Notes: generated from the letters alone by a model not told the origin. A stretch of 16,583 nt of DNA from an uncultured Bacilli bacterium (GCA_947856335.1 CANUCD010000010.1:1-16583), one strand, 5' to 3'. Shown: positions 8,494-15,159, counted from the first letter of the stretch. Numbers and translations: made by a program.

Positions 8494-8697
8494 CTAGGAA
8501 CTCTCCTCTTCACTCAAGCAATAGCCCTCTCCAGGTTTATCACCCTTAACATACTCTTCATCAACCAAACTACAACTCGTTTTTGTAATTGCATCTTTCA
8601 AATAGCCTCCAAAATAATTAACGAGTGCTATAGCAATTACACTAATGAGTGCAATAATAAGAATATACTCAACTAATGCTTGACCTTTCCTATTCAT
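8494..8697 (-). CDS. flp: Flp/Tad major pilin precursor
   Basis: A 67-residue prepilin with the Flp motif G-X4-E-Y: MNRKG, predicted cut, then QALVEY and a hydrophobic helix to about residue 30. The mature pilin would have 62 residues. The C-terminal tail carries two cysteines (C42 and C60), which could form a disulphide loop, and ends in an acidic SEEESS. The frame is open to an ATG at 8715, but the predicted transcript starts at about 8714, and the ATG at 8697 has GGGTGG upstream and gives the proper short leader. It is the first gene after the tad promoter, as expected for the most abundant product. The peptidase needed to process it is not in this window. Confidence 0.9.
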   Translation of the reverse strand: MNRKGQALVEYILIIALISVIAIALVNYFGGYLKDAITKTSCSLVDEEYVKGDKPGEGYCLSEEESS

Positions 8698-8720
8698 AAC
8701 TTCCACCCTTATCATAAATA

Positions 8721-8749
8721 ATGATATAATAAATTCACTTAAAAGTCAA
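8721..8749 (-). promoter_or_regulatory. Sigma-A-type promoter of the tad operon
   Basis: On the minus strand TTGACT (8749-8744) and TATCAT (8726-8721) are separated by exactly 17 bases; each hexamer matches the vegetative consensus at five of six positions. Transcription should start near 8714, giving a leader of about 17 bases to the flp ATG. Confidence 0.75.
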
Positions 8750-8776
8750 TTGAAGCAACATATATTTTTCAAAATA

Positions 8777-8785
8777 TGCTATAAT
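8777..8785 (+). promoter_or_regulatory. Extended -10 promoter for the DUF192 gene
   Basis: The sequence TGCTATAAT is a perfect extended -10 (TGn-TATAAT) 16 bases before the DUF192 start. No good -35 is visible, which extended -10 promoters tolerate. It faces away from the tad promoter, their -10 boxes lying about 54 bases apart. The transcript would begin near 8792, at the ribosome site itself. Confidence 0.55.
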
Positions 8786-8801
8786 TTATTAGGTGATTAA
8801 A

Positions 8802-9128
8802 ATGATTCTTAAAACAAATAAAAAAACTTATTCCATTATTAAAGCAACATCATTTAAAAAAAGACTAATAGGTCTAATGGGTAAAAAAAATATAGATATT
8901 GGTATGTTTTTTCCTAAATGTAACTCTATTCATACCTTTTTTATGAAAGAAAATATTGATGTAATAGGACTTGATGAAAATAATGAAGTAATCTATAAAG
9001 AAGAAAATATTTCTCCAAATAAAATAGTAAAAATAAATAACAAAAGAAAAAACACCAGCATTTTAGAATTACCTAAAAATGCTAGTGTCAAAATAAAAAT
9101 AGGCACAATTCTACTCTTAGAAGAGTAG
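8802..9128 (+). CDS. DUF192 (COG1430) family protein
   Basis: A 108-residue protein with the DUF192 pattern: an early FKKRLIGLMGKKN segment, GMFFPKCNSIHTFFMKENIDVIGLD (the family's GM-F...H-F-MKN-I-D run), and a C-terminal ILELPKNASVKIKIG. The function of the family is unknown. No signal peptide is visible, whereas many relatives are exported. The frame is open to a GTG at 8793, but that GTG is inside the ribosome site AGGTGA, so the ATG at 8802 is used. The gene is divergent from the tad operon and convergent with obgE. DUF192 genes occur beside Tad/TadE genes in other bacteria to my knowledge, so a link to pilus biogenesis is a reasonable inference, not shown here. Confidence 0.88.
   Translation: MILKTNKKTYSIIKATSFKKRLIGLMGKKNIDIGMFFPKCNSIHTFFMKENIDVIGLDENNEVIYKEENISPNKIVKINNKRKNTSILELPKNASVKIKIGTILLLEE
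9047..9088 (-). terminator. Probable obgE terminator inside the DUF192 coding sequence
   Basis: Read on the minus strand, an inverted repeat (9088-9073 against 9066-9052) gives about 14 base pairs with one mismatch, one bulged base and a 6-base loop, followed by TTTTTTCTTTTG. It lies about 45 bases beyond the obgE stop and antisense to the DUF192 gene. Hairpin plus T-run fits an intrinsic terminator for the leftward obgE transcript. Confidence 0.7.
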
Positions 9129-9134
9129 TTTTTT
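9111..9134 (+). terminator. Intrinsic terminator of the DUF192 gene
   Basis: CTACTCT and AGAGTAG form a 7-bp stem with a TAGA loop, followed by six T residues (9129-9134). The DUF192 TAG stop (9126-9128) is the last triplet of the stem, and the T-run runs into the obgE stop codon on the other strand. Confidence 0.78.
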
Positions 9135-10401
9135 ATTCCTTAAATTCAAATATATAATCACAAATTTGCACTTCATCCCCTCTTTTAGCTCCAAGTCTTT
9201 CTAATTCTTCATCAACACCCATCCCCTTTAATTTACGTGCAAAACGCAAAACAGCTTCACTTTCACTAAAACGAGTCATTTTAAATAACTTTTCTATTTC
9301 ATCTCCTTTTATTACCCATACATCATCTTCTCTTGTAATAACAAAAGGTCTTTTATTTTCAAATTTATAAGTAATATGTCCCTCTAAATTACTAGTATCT
9401 ATTTCATCACCTATATTATCTAATAAATCAGCAAGTGTATTCATCAATTCATCAAACCCTATATTAGTAACACTACTAACAGGTATAACTTGTAGCTGTG
9501 GATAAACTTTTTTAAATTCTTCTAAGTTTTTAGATGCATTAGGCAAATCCATTTTATTAGCAATCACAATTTCTTTTCTTTTGGCTAGTTTATCACTATA
9601 AGCATCTATTTCTCCTCGAATAACTTTATAATCAAGAATAGGACTTCCGCCCTCGCTCGCTCCCATATCAATTACATGAGCAATTATCTTTGTTCGCATA
9701 GCATGTCTTAAAAACTTATGACCCAAACCAACACCTTCACTAGCTCCCTCAATAAGCCCTGGTAAATCTGCCATAATAAAATTACGCCCATCTCTTAACT
9801 TAACTACCCCTAAATTAGGAGATAATGTTGTAAAATGATAACTAGCAATCTTTGGTGTTGCTGCACTTACATGAGCTAAAATCGTTGATTTACCAACACT
9901 AGGAAGCCCAATTAAACCAACATCAGCAATCATCTTAAGTTCAACTTTTAATACCTTTTCTTCTCCTGGTTCTCCTAATTCACTATACTTAGGTGCTGTA
10001 TCACTTTCTGTTTTAAAGGCAACATTGCCTCTTCCACCTCTTCCACCTTTAGCAACTACAACCTCACTATTTGCTCCAACTAAATCAGCAATAACCAGAT
10101 TATTACTCATATCTGTAATAACAGTTCCCTCAGGTACTTTTACAATAACATCTTCTGCTTTTTTACCATTTCTATTAGAACCTTTACCATTTTCTCCTTT
10201 TTTGCCTTTAATAATCTTCATATATCTTAAATCAATTAAAGTTTTTAAGCCTTTATCTACTTGGAAAATAATACTAGCACCAGCTCCACCATTTCCTCCA
10301 TCTGCTCCTCCCATAGGAACACACCATTCTCTTCTAAATGAAGTACAACCATCTCCACCTTTACCGGCTAAAACTTTAATTGTTAATTCATCAACAAACA
10401 T
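9133..10401 (-). CDS. obgE: Obg-family GTPase
   Basis: A 422-residue Obg GTPase, which binds the large ribosomal subunit and acts in ribosome maturation, stress response and, in spore-formers, sporulation. Three domains are visible: the glycine-rich Obg fold (about 1-158, with AGKGGDGC and GGADGGNGGAG), the G domain (P-loop GLPSVGKST 165-173, TTLSPNLG 191-198, DLPG 212-215, NKMD 282-285, SSVTNIGFDEL from 309), and the OCT domain (about 345-422) typical of Gram-positive members. The frame is open to an ATG at 10437, but MFVDELTIKV is the normal family start, and the ATG at 10401 has GGTGAT upstream while the other has none. It appears monocistronic. rplU and rpmA, often nearby, are absent. Confidence 0.96.
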   Translation of the reverse strand: MFVDELTIKVLAGKGGDGCTSFRREWCVPMGGADGGNGGAGASIIFQVDKGLKTLIDLRYMKIIKGKKGENGKGSNRNGKKAEDVIVKVPEGTVITDMSNNLVIADLVGANSEVVVAKGGRGGRGNVAFKTESDTAPKYSELGEPGEEKVLKVELKMIADVGLIGLPSVGKSTILAHVSAATPKIASYHFTTLSPNLGVVKLRDGRNFIMADLPGLIEGASEGVGLGHKFLRHAMRTKIIAHVIDMGASEGGSPILDYKVIRGEIDAYSDKLAKRKEIVIANKMDLPNASKNLEEFKKVYPQLQVIPVSSVTNIGFDELMNTLADLLDNIGDEIDTSNLEGHITYKFENKRPFVITREDDVWVIKGDEIEKLFKMTRFSESEAVLRFARKLKGMGVDEELERLGAKRGDEVQICDYIFEFKE

Positions 10402-10417
10402 ACAAATCACCATACTT

Positions 10418-10426
10418 ATCATAACA
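10418..10426 (-). promoter_or_regulatory. Possible extended -10 promoter of obgE
   Basis: TGTTATGAT on the minus strand is an extended -10 (TGn plus TATGAT, five of six). The -35 region is poor. It sits after the ybbR terminator and 16 bases before the preferred obgE start. If used, the transcript starts near 10411, which excludes the upstream ATG at 10437. Confidence 0.4.
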
Positions 10427-10448
10427 TAAAAGAGCATATATTACTAGC

Positions 10449-10473
10449 AAAAAAGCAATCTATGTGATTGCTT
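10449..10473 (-). terminator. Intrinsic terminator of cdaA-ybbR
   Basis: AAGCAATC and GATTGCTT form a perfect 8-bp stem with a 5-base loop. On the minus strand it ends in six T residues (10454-10449), two of which are in the stem. The ybbR TAA stop (10472-10474) overlaps the first bases of the stem. Confidence 0.83.
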
Positions 10474-11842
10474 ATTCATTAACTATCTCAACCCTAACAG
10501 TAGATGATACAACAAAATTTAATCTTGGATCATCATTTTCAATCTTAACCTCAACATCATATTCTCCAGGTGTATAACCCTCTAGATCAATATATGCTCT
10601 AATACTATCTTCATCTACTTCATCAATAACAGATTGAACGCCTTTTACTATAACTGGTATACTACTAGTTCCTCTTATATTTGCTGTATATCCACTTCCT
10701 AAATTTCTACTTGAAACATTTGATACTTGTACTTCTTTTTGTACTTCATCTCCAAATGTTACTGTAATACTAGCATTATTATCACTTAATGCCCTTACAC
10801 CTGTAGGTCTAGATATAGTTACATTATAATTTCTTGTACTATTAGCACCTTCTCCATCAACATTGATTGTAACAGGTACATCATCTATATTACTAATTTG
10901 TTCCTCATCTCCATAAATAGTAACGGTATAATTATTACTATTATTTATTAAGATAGAAGCTATAGCTTTTCCTGTAACTAAATGCCCAGTTGTTCTAACA
11001 CTTATTGGAACACTCTTTGAATAAGTATCAAGTGTAATTGTAGCACTAAGAGTATTTGGAACAATCTCAATATTATCTAAAACTTCTCCTCTAGAATCAT
11101 ATGCAACAAGTCTAATATTATCAATTTCAAATGAACCAACATCCGTTAAAGCATCATCACTTAAATCAATCAAAGCCTTAACAGAAGCAATTTCACTAAT
11201 AGCATCTTCACTACCCTTTACAACTACTTCACTGCGATTTAATGAAACAGACTCAACACTTAACTCTTCACTTAAATATTGCTCGTTAATTAAATCATAA
11301 TCAATTGTCTTAGTAACACTTATTTTATCTTTGATAGTAACTGTTACATAGGATGGATCAAGTTTATAATCAATCGAATCAATTGATTTTGTATAAGATA
11401 AATAAACACGATAAGATGAATTTCTTGCCTCATAATCAGATAAATCAAGTATAACATTATTTGTCCCTAATTGTTTAGCAAGATATATATCACTTTTTCT
11501 ACCAATTAAAACAATATCAACCGTCTTTGGTATTCCCTCAACAACATATGCTTCTTCATTATAATTAACTGTTACAGGAACATTAGTAATAACTTCAGCT
11601 TCTGATTCAACTAAAGTAATTACTCTTGAATCAATTAGTAAAAACACTAAAACAGCTAAAATAAGAGAAACATATATCATAAAATTAGGACGATTTAATA
11701 TATAATCTAACTTAAAATTCTTAGAACGCAAATATTCCCGAACACTAAATATCAATCTACTAATAGGTGTAACAATTAGTTTATCAATTACTCGGTAAAT
11801 AGCTAAAAAGAATCCGTTTATTACTTTTTTTATTTTCTTCAT
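10472..11842 (-). CDS. cdaR: CdaR/YbbR-domain regulator of diadenylate cyclase
   Basis: A 456-residue protein with a basic cytoplasmic N-terminus, one membrane helix (about 54-72) and an extracellular part made of four YbbR-type repeats (roughly 80-165, 170-255, 260-350 and 360-455). Repeat signatures include ITNVPVTV followed by YVVEGIPKTVDIVLIG, then VSLNRSEVVVKGSEDAI and ASILINNSNNYTVTIYGDEEQI. CdaR binds and modulates the membrane cyclase CdaA, encoded just upstream; the start ATG overlaps the cdaA stop by one base (TAATG). In most Bacillota the next gene is glmM, but here a terminator follows directly, so this is a two-gene operon. Family and partner are firm; regulation of activity is known from relatives only. 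Confidence 0.92.
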   Translation of the reverse strand: MKKIKKVINGFFLAIYRVIDKLIVTPISRLIFSVREYLRSKNFKLDYILNRPNFMIYVSLILAVLVFLLIDSRVITLVESEAEVITNVPVTVNYNEEAYVVEGIPKTVDIVLIGRKSDIYLAKQLGTNNVILDLSDYEARNSSYRVYLSYTKSIDSIDYKLDPSYVTVTIKDKISVTKTIDYDLINEQYLSEELSVESVSLNRSEVVVKGSEDAISEIASVKALIDLSDDALTDVGSFEIDNIRLVAYDSRGEVLDNIEIVPNTLSATITLDTYSKSVPISVRTTGHLVTGKAIASILINNSNNYTVTIYGDEEQISNIDDVPVTINVDGEGANSTRNYNVTISRPTGVRALSDNNASITVTFGDEVQKEVQVSNVSSRNLGSGYTANIRGTSSIPVIVKGVQSVIDEVDEDSIRAYIDLEGYTPGEYDVEVKIENDDPRLNFVVSSTVRVEIVNE

Positions 11843-12657
11843 TATTCTTCTTCACCACTTTTCTTCTCATCTGCTTCATAAAACACTTCAGGTTTGGGAT
11901 TAAGAGCATCCGTTAAAAGCATCCTAAACTCATCAATTGTCAAATTATAATGAAGTTCTCCATCTAAAGCAATACTTATTCTTCCCGATTCCTCAGATAC
12001 TACTAAAGCAACTGCATCACTTTCCTCAGCAATTCCTAAAGCTGCACGGTGTCTTGTTCCAAGTCTTTTGGAAATAGATGGATTAAGACTTGTCTTAAAT
12101 ACTGCTCCTGCTACTGTTATTCTATCTCCCTGTAAGATAACTCCTCCATCATGGATAGGTCCATTAGGGAAGAAAATAGTTTCAAGTAAATCACTAGATA
12201 AATCAGCATACACTTTAGTTGCAGGTTCTATATATTCTTGCAGTGATATTTCTCTTTCAATAACAATTAAAGCTCCAATACGATTTCTCTTAAAATATTC
12301 AATAGATTTCATAAGTTCATAAACAACTTTTTCTCTTTCATCAATTGTAAGTATTTTATGACGACCAAGAAGCTGTGTTCTTCCAATAGATTCTAATACG
12401 CTTCTAATTTCTGGTTGAAAAATAACAATAATTGCAAGTGGTCCCCATTCTAGGCAGTACTGTAAAATAACTCCTACAGTATATAAATCAAGCAAATCAC
12501 TAACAATCTTTATTAACAAAATAAGTAAAACACCCTTAAAAATAAGAACCATCTTAATATTATTCTTAATATTTTTTAATATAAAATAAAATACAAGCCA
12601 AACAATTCCTATATCAATAATCTTTGTAATTATATCCCAAATGTTAGCCAGTGTCAT
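11842..12657 (-). CDS. cdaA: Membrane diadenylate cyclase CdaA (c-di-AMP synthase)
   Basis: CdaA makes cyclic di-AMP from two ATP at the membrane, controlling potassium and osmolyte balance and wall homeostasis. The 271-residue product has three N-terminal membrane segments (about 10-28, 35-53 and 58-80), then the DAC domain: GALIVIE (128-134), the catalytic HDGG motif (D170-G171-G172) and GTRHRAALGI with RHR at 202-204. The DGA motif is DGG here, a conservative change next to the metal-binding aspartate. The start ATG follows GGAAGGTGA by about 5 bases and lies downstream of a strong promoter. It is coupled to cdaR by a one-base overlap. Function is confidently assigned. Confidence 0.95.
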   Translation of the reverse strand: MTLANIWDIITKIIDIGIVWLVFYFILKNIKNNIKMVLIFKGVLLILLIKIVSDLLDLYTVGVILQYCLEWGPLAIIVIFQPEIRSVLESIGRTQLLGRHKILTIDEREKVVYELMKSIEYFKRNRIGALIVIEREISLQEYIEPATKVYADLSSDLLETIFFPNGPIHDGGVILQGDRITVAGAVFKTSLNPSISKRLGTRHRAALGIAEESDAVALVVSEESGRISIALDGELHYNLTIDEFRMLLTDALNPKPEVFYEADEKKSGEEE

Positions 12658-12683
12658 AACTTCACCTTCCTATATGCTTATTT

Positions 12684-12712
12684 ATTATATCAAAAAAGTG
12701 GATTAAAGCCAA
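12684..12712 (-). promoter_or_regulatory. Promoter of cdaA-cdaR
   Basis: On the minus strand TTGGCT (12712-12707), a 17-base spacer and a perfect TATAAT (12689-12684) preceded by TGA give a -35/extended -10 promoter. Transcription should start near 12677, about 20 bases before the cdaA ATG. It overlaps the possible terminator of the upstream operon. Confidence 0.72.
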
Positions 12713-12720
12713 GTTTTTTT
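12692..12720 (-). terminator. Possible weak terminator of the coiled-coil/DUF1292 operon
   Basis: On the minus strand a run of A residues, TGG, a loop, CCA and a run of six T residues can pair into an AT-rich hairpin with an unpaired bulge. It is much weaker than the other terminators here and shares its bases with the spacer and -35 of the cdaA promoter. Confidence 0.35.
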
Positions 12721-12727
12721 AAAGTGA

Positions 12728-12973
12728 TTACATCTGAGCTTTAAACATTCTTGTTAAAACAAGGATTAAATCTTTTTGTACCACTTTCCTAACATAGGTA
12801 TCAAATCCACTCATATGTTCTTCTAATATAACTACTTTAGATGAAATAACTTCTCTATTTTCATCTAATCCCATTGCTAGAAAATATTTTTTACCCTGAT
12901 ACATTGCCTCTTTTAAAACAATATATTCATTTTTATTTTCTAAAACAATAATTGTATTAACCTTAATCCCCAT
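12728..12973 (-). CDS. Small DUF1292-like protein
   Basis: An 81-residue protein whose first half (NTIIVLENKNEYIVLKEAMYQGKKYFLAMGL) resembles the beta-rich DUF1292 family, small cytoplasmic Bacillota proteins of unknown function. The second half lacks the family's usual acidic tail and instead has a hydrophobic stretch, VVQKDLILVLTRMF. No signal peptide or membrane helix is present. The start ATG overlaps the end of the coiled-coil gene by 11 bases and has GGGGGAG 6 bases upstream, so the two are probably coupled. The family call rests on pattern only. Confidence 0.65.
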   Translation of the reverse strand: MGIKVNTIIVLENKNEYIVLKEAMYQGKKYFLAMGLDENREVISSKVVILEEHMSGFDTYVRKVVQKDLILVLTRMFKAQM

Positions 12974-14603
12974 AATGAACTCCCCCAGAAGTTGTTATCG
13001 TATGTGCAGGTATAACATCAACTACTTTAATAAGACCATCATCATCAAGTATCTCATCAAAACTTAAATCTTCTTCCTTTAAAGCTTCTTCTTTCTTTAC
13101 AGGTTCCATATTTGCAAGCAACATTTCTATTTCATCATAAATTTCATCAGGCATCTTATTATATTTTTTTCTATTTTCTATTTCTTTAATCTCATCATTT
13201 AAAGCTTTTAATTCTGCTTTATCTTTTTCTTCTTCAATATAATCTTTAGATGAAGAATCAACATCTTTCATATGCTCTAATTCATTTTTTTCTATTTTCT
13301 TTTGTTCTAAATAAGCTTGATACTTAGCAATAATCTTTTCATTTGTTTGAATCATCTTAATTTGAAATAATAAATCTTTTTTACAATTTTCTAAAACAAG
13401 CATTATAACTTCTTGTTCTCTCTTCTTTTTTAAAATAGCATTTTCAATATTAGCTCTAACTCTTCTACTTTTAGTTTTATCATCAAGCATCACTTGATAT
13501 TCACTCATTTGTTTTAAAAGTGTTTCTAGTTCTTCTTCTAAGCTTTTTATCATCTTACTTAAGTTCTCATTTAACACAGTTTTTGCTTTATCGATTAAAT
13601 TTTTGTATGCTTCATCTATATCATTATAATTTTTAATTTGTTCATCTAAAAATGAAAGTCTATCTAAAACTATTTCTTTCTTAGCAGTTTTATAATCTTT
13701 ACTATCAATATAACTGGCTAATTGAGCTCGTTTTTGTTCTTTTTTTTCTAATTCTTCATCTAAAACACTTAAATCTGTAACATCCATATAAGGTTTAGCT
13801 TTTACTACTTCTAATAGTTCTTTTACTTTACTTAATGCCTCAGTATAATTACTAGCAGCGACTAGTTCTTTAGCATCTGCTCCAATCATATGAGGATCAG
13901 TTAAATATGATAATTTTCTATTTTGTAATTCATCTAAAGCATCATTTAATGCACTTAATTCCTGTTCATCTTGCTTTTTTAAATCTTCATCTATATAAGC
14001 ATTTGGATTACTAAGATTATCACTTACTTCTTTTAATCTTTCTGTATAATTTTCTAATTTATCCTCGTTTTCTCTTAATGCTTGCTCTAAAAGATTACTT
14101 TTGCTTAAAACATCTTCATAAAGTTTATTTTTCTCTTCTAAAGTTTGATTAAGTTTAGTTAAATATTCTTCTTCATGCTTAATAATAGTTTGATAATCTT
14201 TATCATCTAAAGATGTAGAATGTAAAACATCTAAATACTTTTTAGTATCATCTATCTGTTTTTTTAAAGATTCTAACTCTAAATAACTATCTTTCTCATT
14301 TCTTTTAACACTTTCTTTATCTAGTTCTAAAGTTTTAATCTTTCTATTTAAACGTGTAATCTTAGATTTCAAACTTACTTCAATATTTTTGTCTACAAGT
14401 TCACTAGAAGCATTAAAATAACGAGTATCATTCATAATACTTTTTAAATCTTCTAATCGTTGTTTTTTATCTTGAATATCTTTATTTACTTGAATTAAAT
14501 CTGATTCAATATCATCTTGATTAAACTTTGAACCAGCCATTTCTATTAACAAATCAATATTTTTAAACACTTCTGTATGCATACAACAATAGCCACCCGC
14601 CAT
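12963..14603 (-). CDS. Large coiled-coil protein of unknown function
   Basis: A 546-residue, strongly charged protein, mostly predicted coiled coil (about 35-230 and 265-495) broken by a short segment with prolines (about 235-265, YLTDPHMIGADAKELVAASNY). No ATPase head motifs, membrane helix or signal peptide are seen, so it is not an SMC protein. The C-terminus is a non-coiled acidic tail (SFDEILDDDGLIKVVDVIP) ending in HTITTSGGVHYGD, possibly a docking peptide. Two starts are possible: ATG 14603 (MAGGYCCMHTEV) and ATG 14582 (MHTEV); neither has a strong ribosome site, and I keep the longer one. The gene is coupled to the DUF1292-like gene and divergent from the cotJ pair. I do not recognise it; a scaffold role, possibly in division or sporulation, is speculation. 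Confidence 0.8.
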   Translation of the reverse strand: MAGGYCCMHTEVFKNIDLLIEMAGSKFNQDDIESDLIQVNKDIQDKKQRLEDLKSIMNDTRYFNASSELVDKNIEVSLKSKITRLNRKIKTLELDKESVKRNEKDSYLELESLKKQIDDTKKYLDVLHSTSLDDKDYQTIIKHEEEYLTKLNQTLEEKNKLYEDVLSKSNLLEQALRENEDKLENYTERLKEVSDNLSNPNAYIDEDLKKQDEQELSALNDALDELQNRKLSYLTDPHMIGADAKELVAASNYTEALSKVKELLEVVKAKPYMDVTDLSVLDEELEKKEQKRAQLASYIDSKDYKTAKKEIVLDRLSFLDEQIKNYNDIDEAYKNLIDKAKTVLNENLSKMIKSLEEELETLLKQMSEYQVMLDDKTKSRRVRANIENAILKKKREQEVIMLVLENCKKDLLFQIKMIQTNEKIIAKYQAYLEQKKIEKNELEHMKDVDSSSKDYIEEEKDKAELKALNDEIKEIENRKKYNKMPDEIYDEIEMLLANMEPVKKEEALKEEDLSFDEILDDDGLIKVVDVIPAHTITTSGGVHYGD

Positions 14604-14620
14604 TTCTTATTCTTAATATA

Positions 14621-14649
14621 ATGTTATCACATCTATAATAATTTTACAA
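14621..14649 (-). promoter_or_regulatory. Possible promoter of the coiled-coil operon
   Basis: On the minus strand TTGTAA (14649-14644), a 17-base spacer ending in TGA, and TAACAT (14626-14621) form an extended -10 candidate with four of six matches in each hexamer. The start would be near 14614. Confidence 0.35.
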
Positions 14650-14660
14650 GATTAAAATCT

Positions 14661-14688
14661 ATACTAGGCAAAAATCTAAGCATACTAA
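14661..14688 (+). promoter_or_regulatory. Possible sigma-E-like (mother-cell) promoter of the cotJ pair
   Basis: ATA at 14661-14663 and CATACTAA at 14681-14688 are 17 bases apart, close to the sporulation sigma-E pattern (ATA, 16-18 bases, CATACANT). The final T of the -10 is not matched. The cotJ operon of Bacillus subtilis is sigma-E controlled, which makes the match more meaningful. No vegetative promoter stands out in this gap. Confidence 0.4.
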
Positions 14689-14710
14689 AGCTTTCTTCAT
14701 AAGATATTTT

Positions 14711-14720
14711 AGGAGGTAAT
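14711..14720 (+). promoter_or_regulatory. Strong ribosome binding site deciding a GTG start
   Basis: AGGAGGTAAT, nearly complementary to the whole anti-Shine-Dalgarno region, lies 8 bases before GTG 14725. The first ATG in frame (14758) is about 40 bases from it, so the GTG is the likely start. Confidence 0.8.
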
Positions 14721-14724
14721 TTTA

Positions 14725-15159
14725 GTGTTATTTGAAGATAGTGATTTTGATGTTAATATGTCCATTTTTATTCCTGATGTAAATTTTAGTCGTGATAATC
14801 GTACTTATAATCCCATGGAAGGTTTTTTAAGAGGTAATATGTTTGCAGATGAATATGAGCCATATAAAAATCTAACTTATTTTAAACTAGTTCCAAGAGA
14901 TGAACAAGAAAAAATGCTTTATCAAATAATGGCTTTATCTTTTGCCATAAATGACTTTAATTTATACTTAGATTTACACCCAGACAATAAAGAAATATTA
15001 GAATTATTTAAAAAATATGTGACTGAAAAAGAAATACTATGCAAAGAATATATTAGAAAATATGGTCCTCTTGAAGTAAGCGAAGTATCAGGCAATAAGT
15101 TTAATTGGATAAATAGTCCATGGCCATGGGATAATTTAGGAGGTAGTCTTTATGTTTAA
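14725..15159 (+). CDS. cotJB: CotJA-CotJB fusion, spore coat-associated protein
   Basis: A 144-residue protein. The C-terminal part (about 60-138) is CotJB: LSFAINDFNLYLDLHPDNKEI, then YIRKYGPLEV and the diagnostic ending W-INSPWPW. The N-terminal part (about 15-52), with YNPMEGFLRGNMFADEYEPYK, resembles CotJA (pattern EAL-RGTLF-LY-PY). CotJA and CotJB are separate 80-90 residue proteins in Bacillus, so this looks like a fusion of the two; the CotJA half is the less certain. In spore-formers these proteins sit in the inner spore coat with the catalase-like CotJC. Translation starts at GTG behind a strong ribosome site, and the end overlaps cotJC by 8 bases. Confidence 0.85.
   Translation: MLFEDSDFDVNMSIFIPDVNFSRDNRTYNPMEGFLRGNMFADEYEPYKNLTYFKLVPRDEQEKMLYQIMALSFAINDFNLYLDLHPDNKEILELFKKYVTEKEILCKEYIRKYGPLEVSEVSGNKFNWINSPWPWDNLGGSLYV

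Noticed and set aside
10025..10429. 134-codon plus-strand frame rich in Pro and Leu
   Set aside because: It is antisense to the glycine-rich Obg domain; its prolines are the complement of glycine codons.
8715..10437. Longer starts for flp (8715) and obgE (10437)
   Set aside because: Both lie upstream of or at the predicted transcription start, lack ribosome sites, and add residues not found in the families.
12068..12322. 84-codon plus-strand frame
   Set aside because: Antisense shadow of the cdaA catalytic domain.
14686..14693. AAAGCTTT palindrome in the cotJ leader as an operator
   Set aside because: Eight AT-rich bases are expected by chance here, and no second copy is present.
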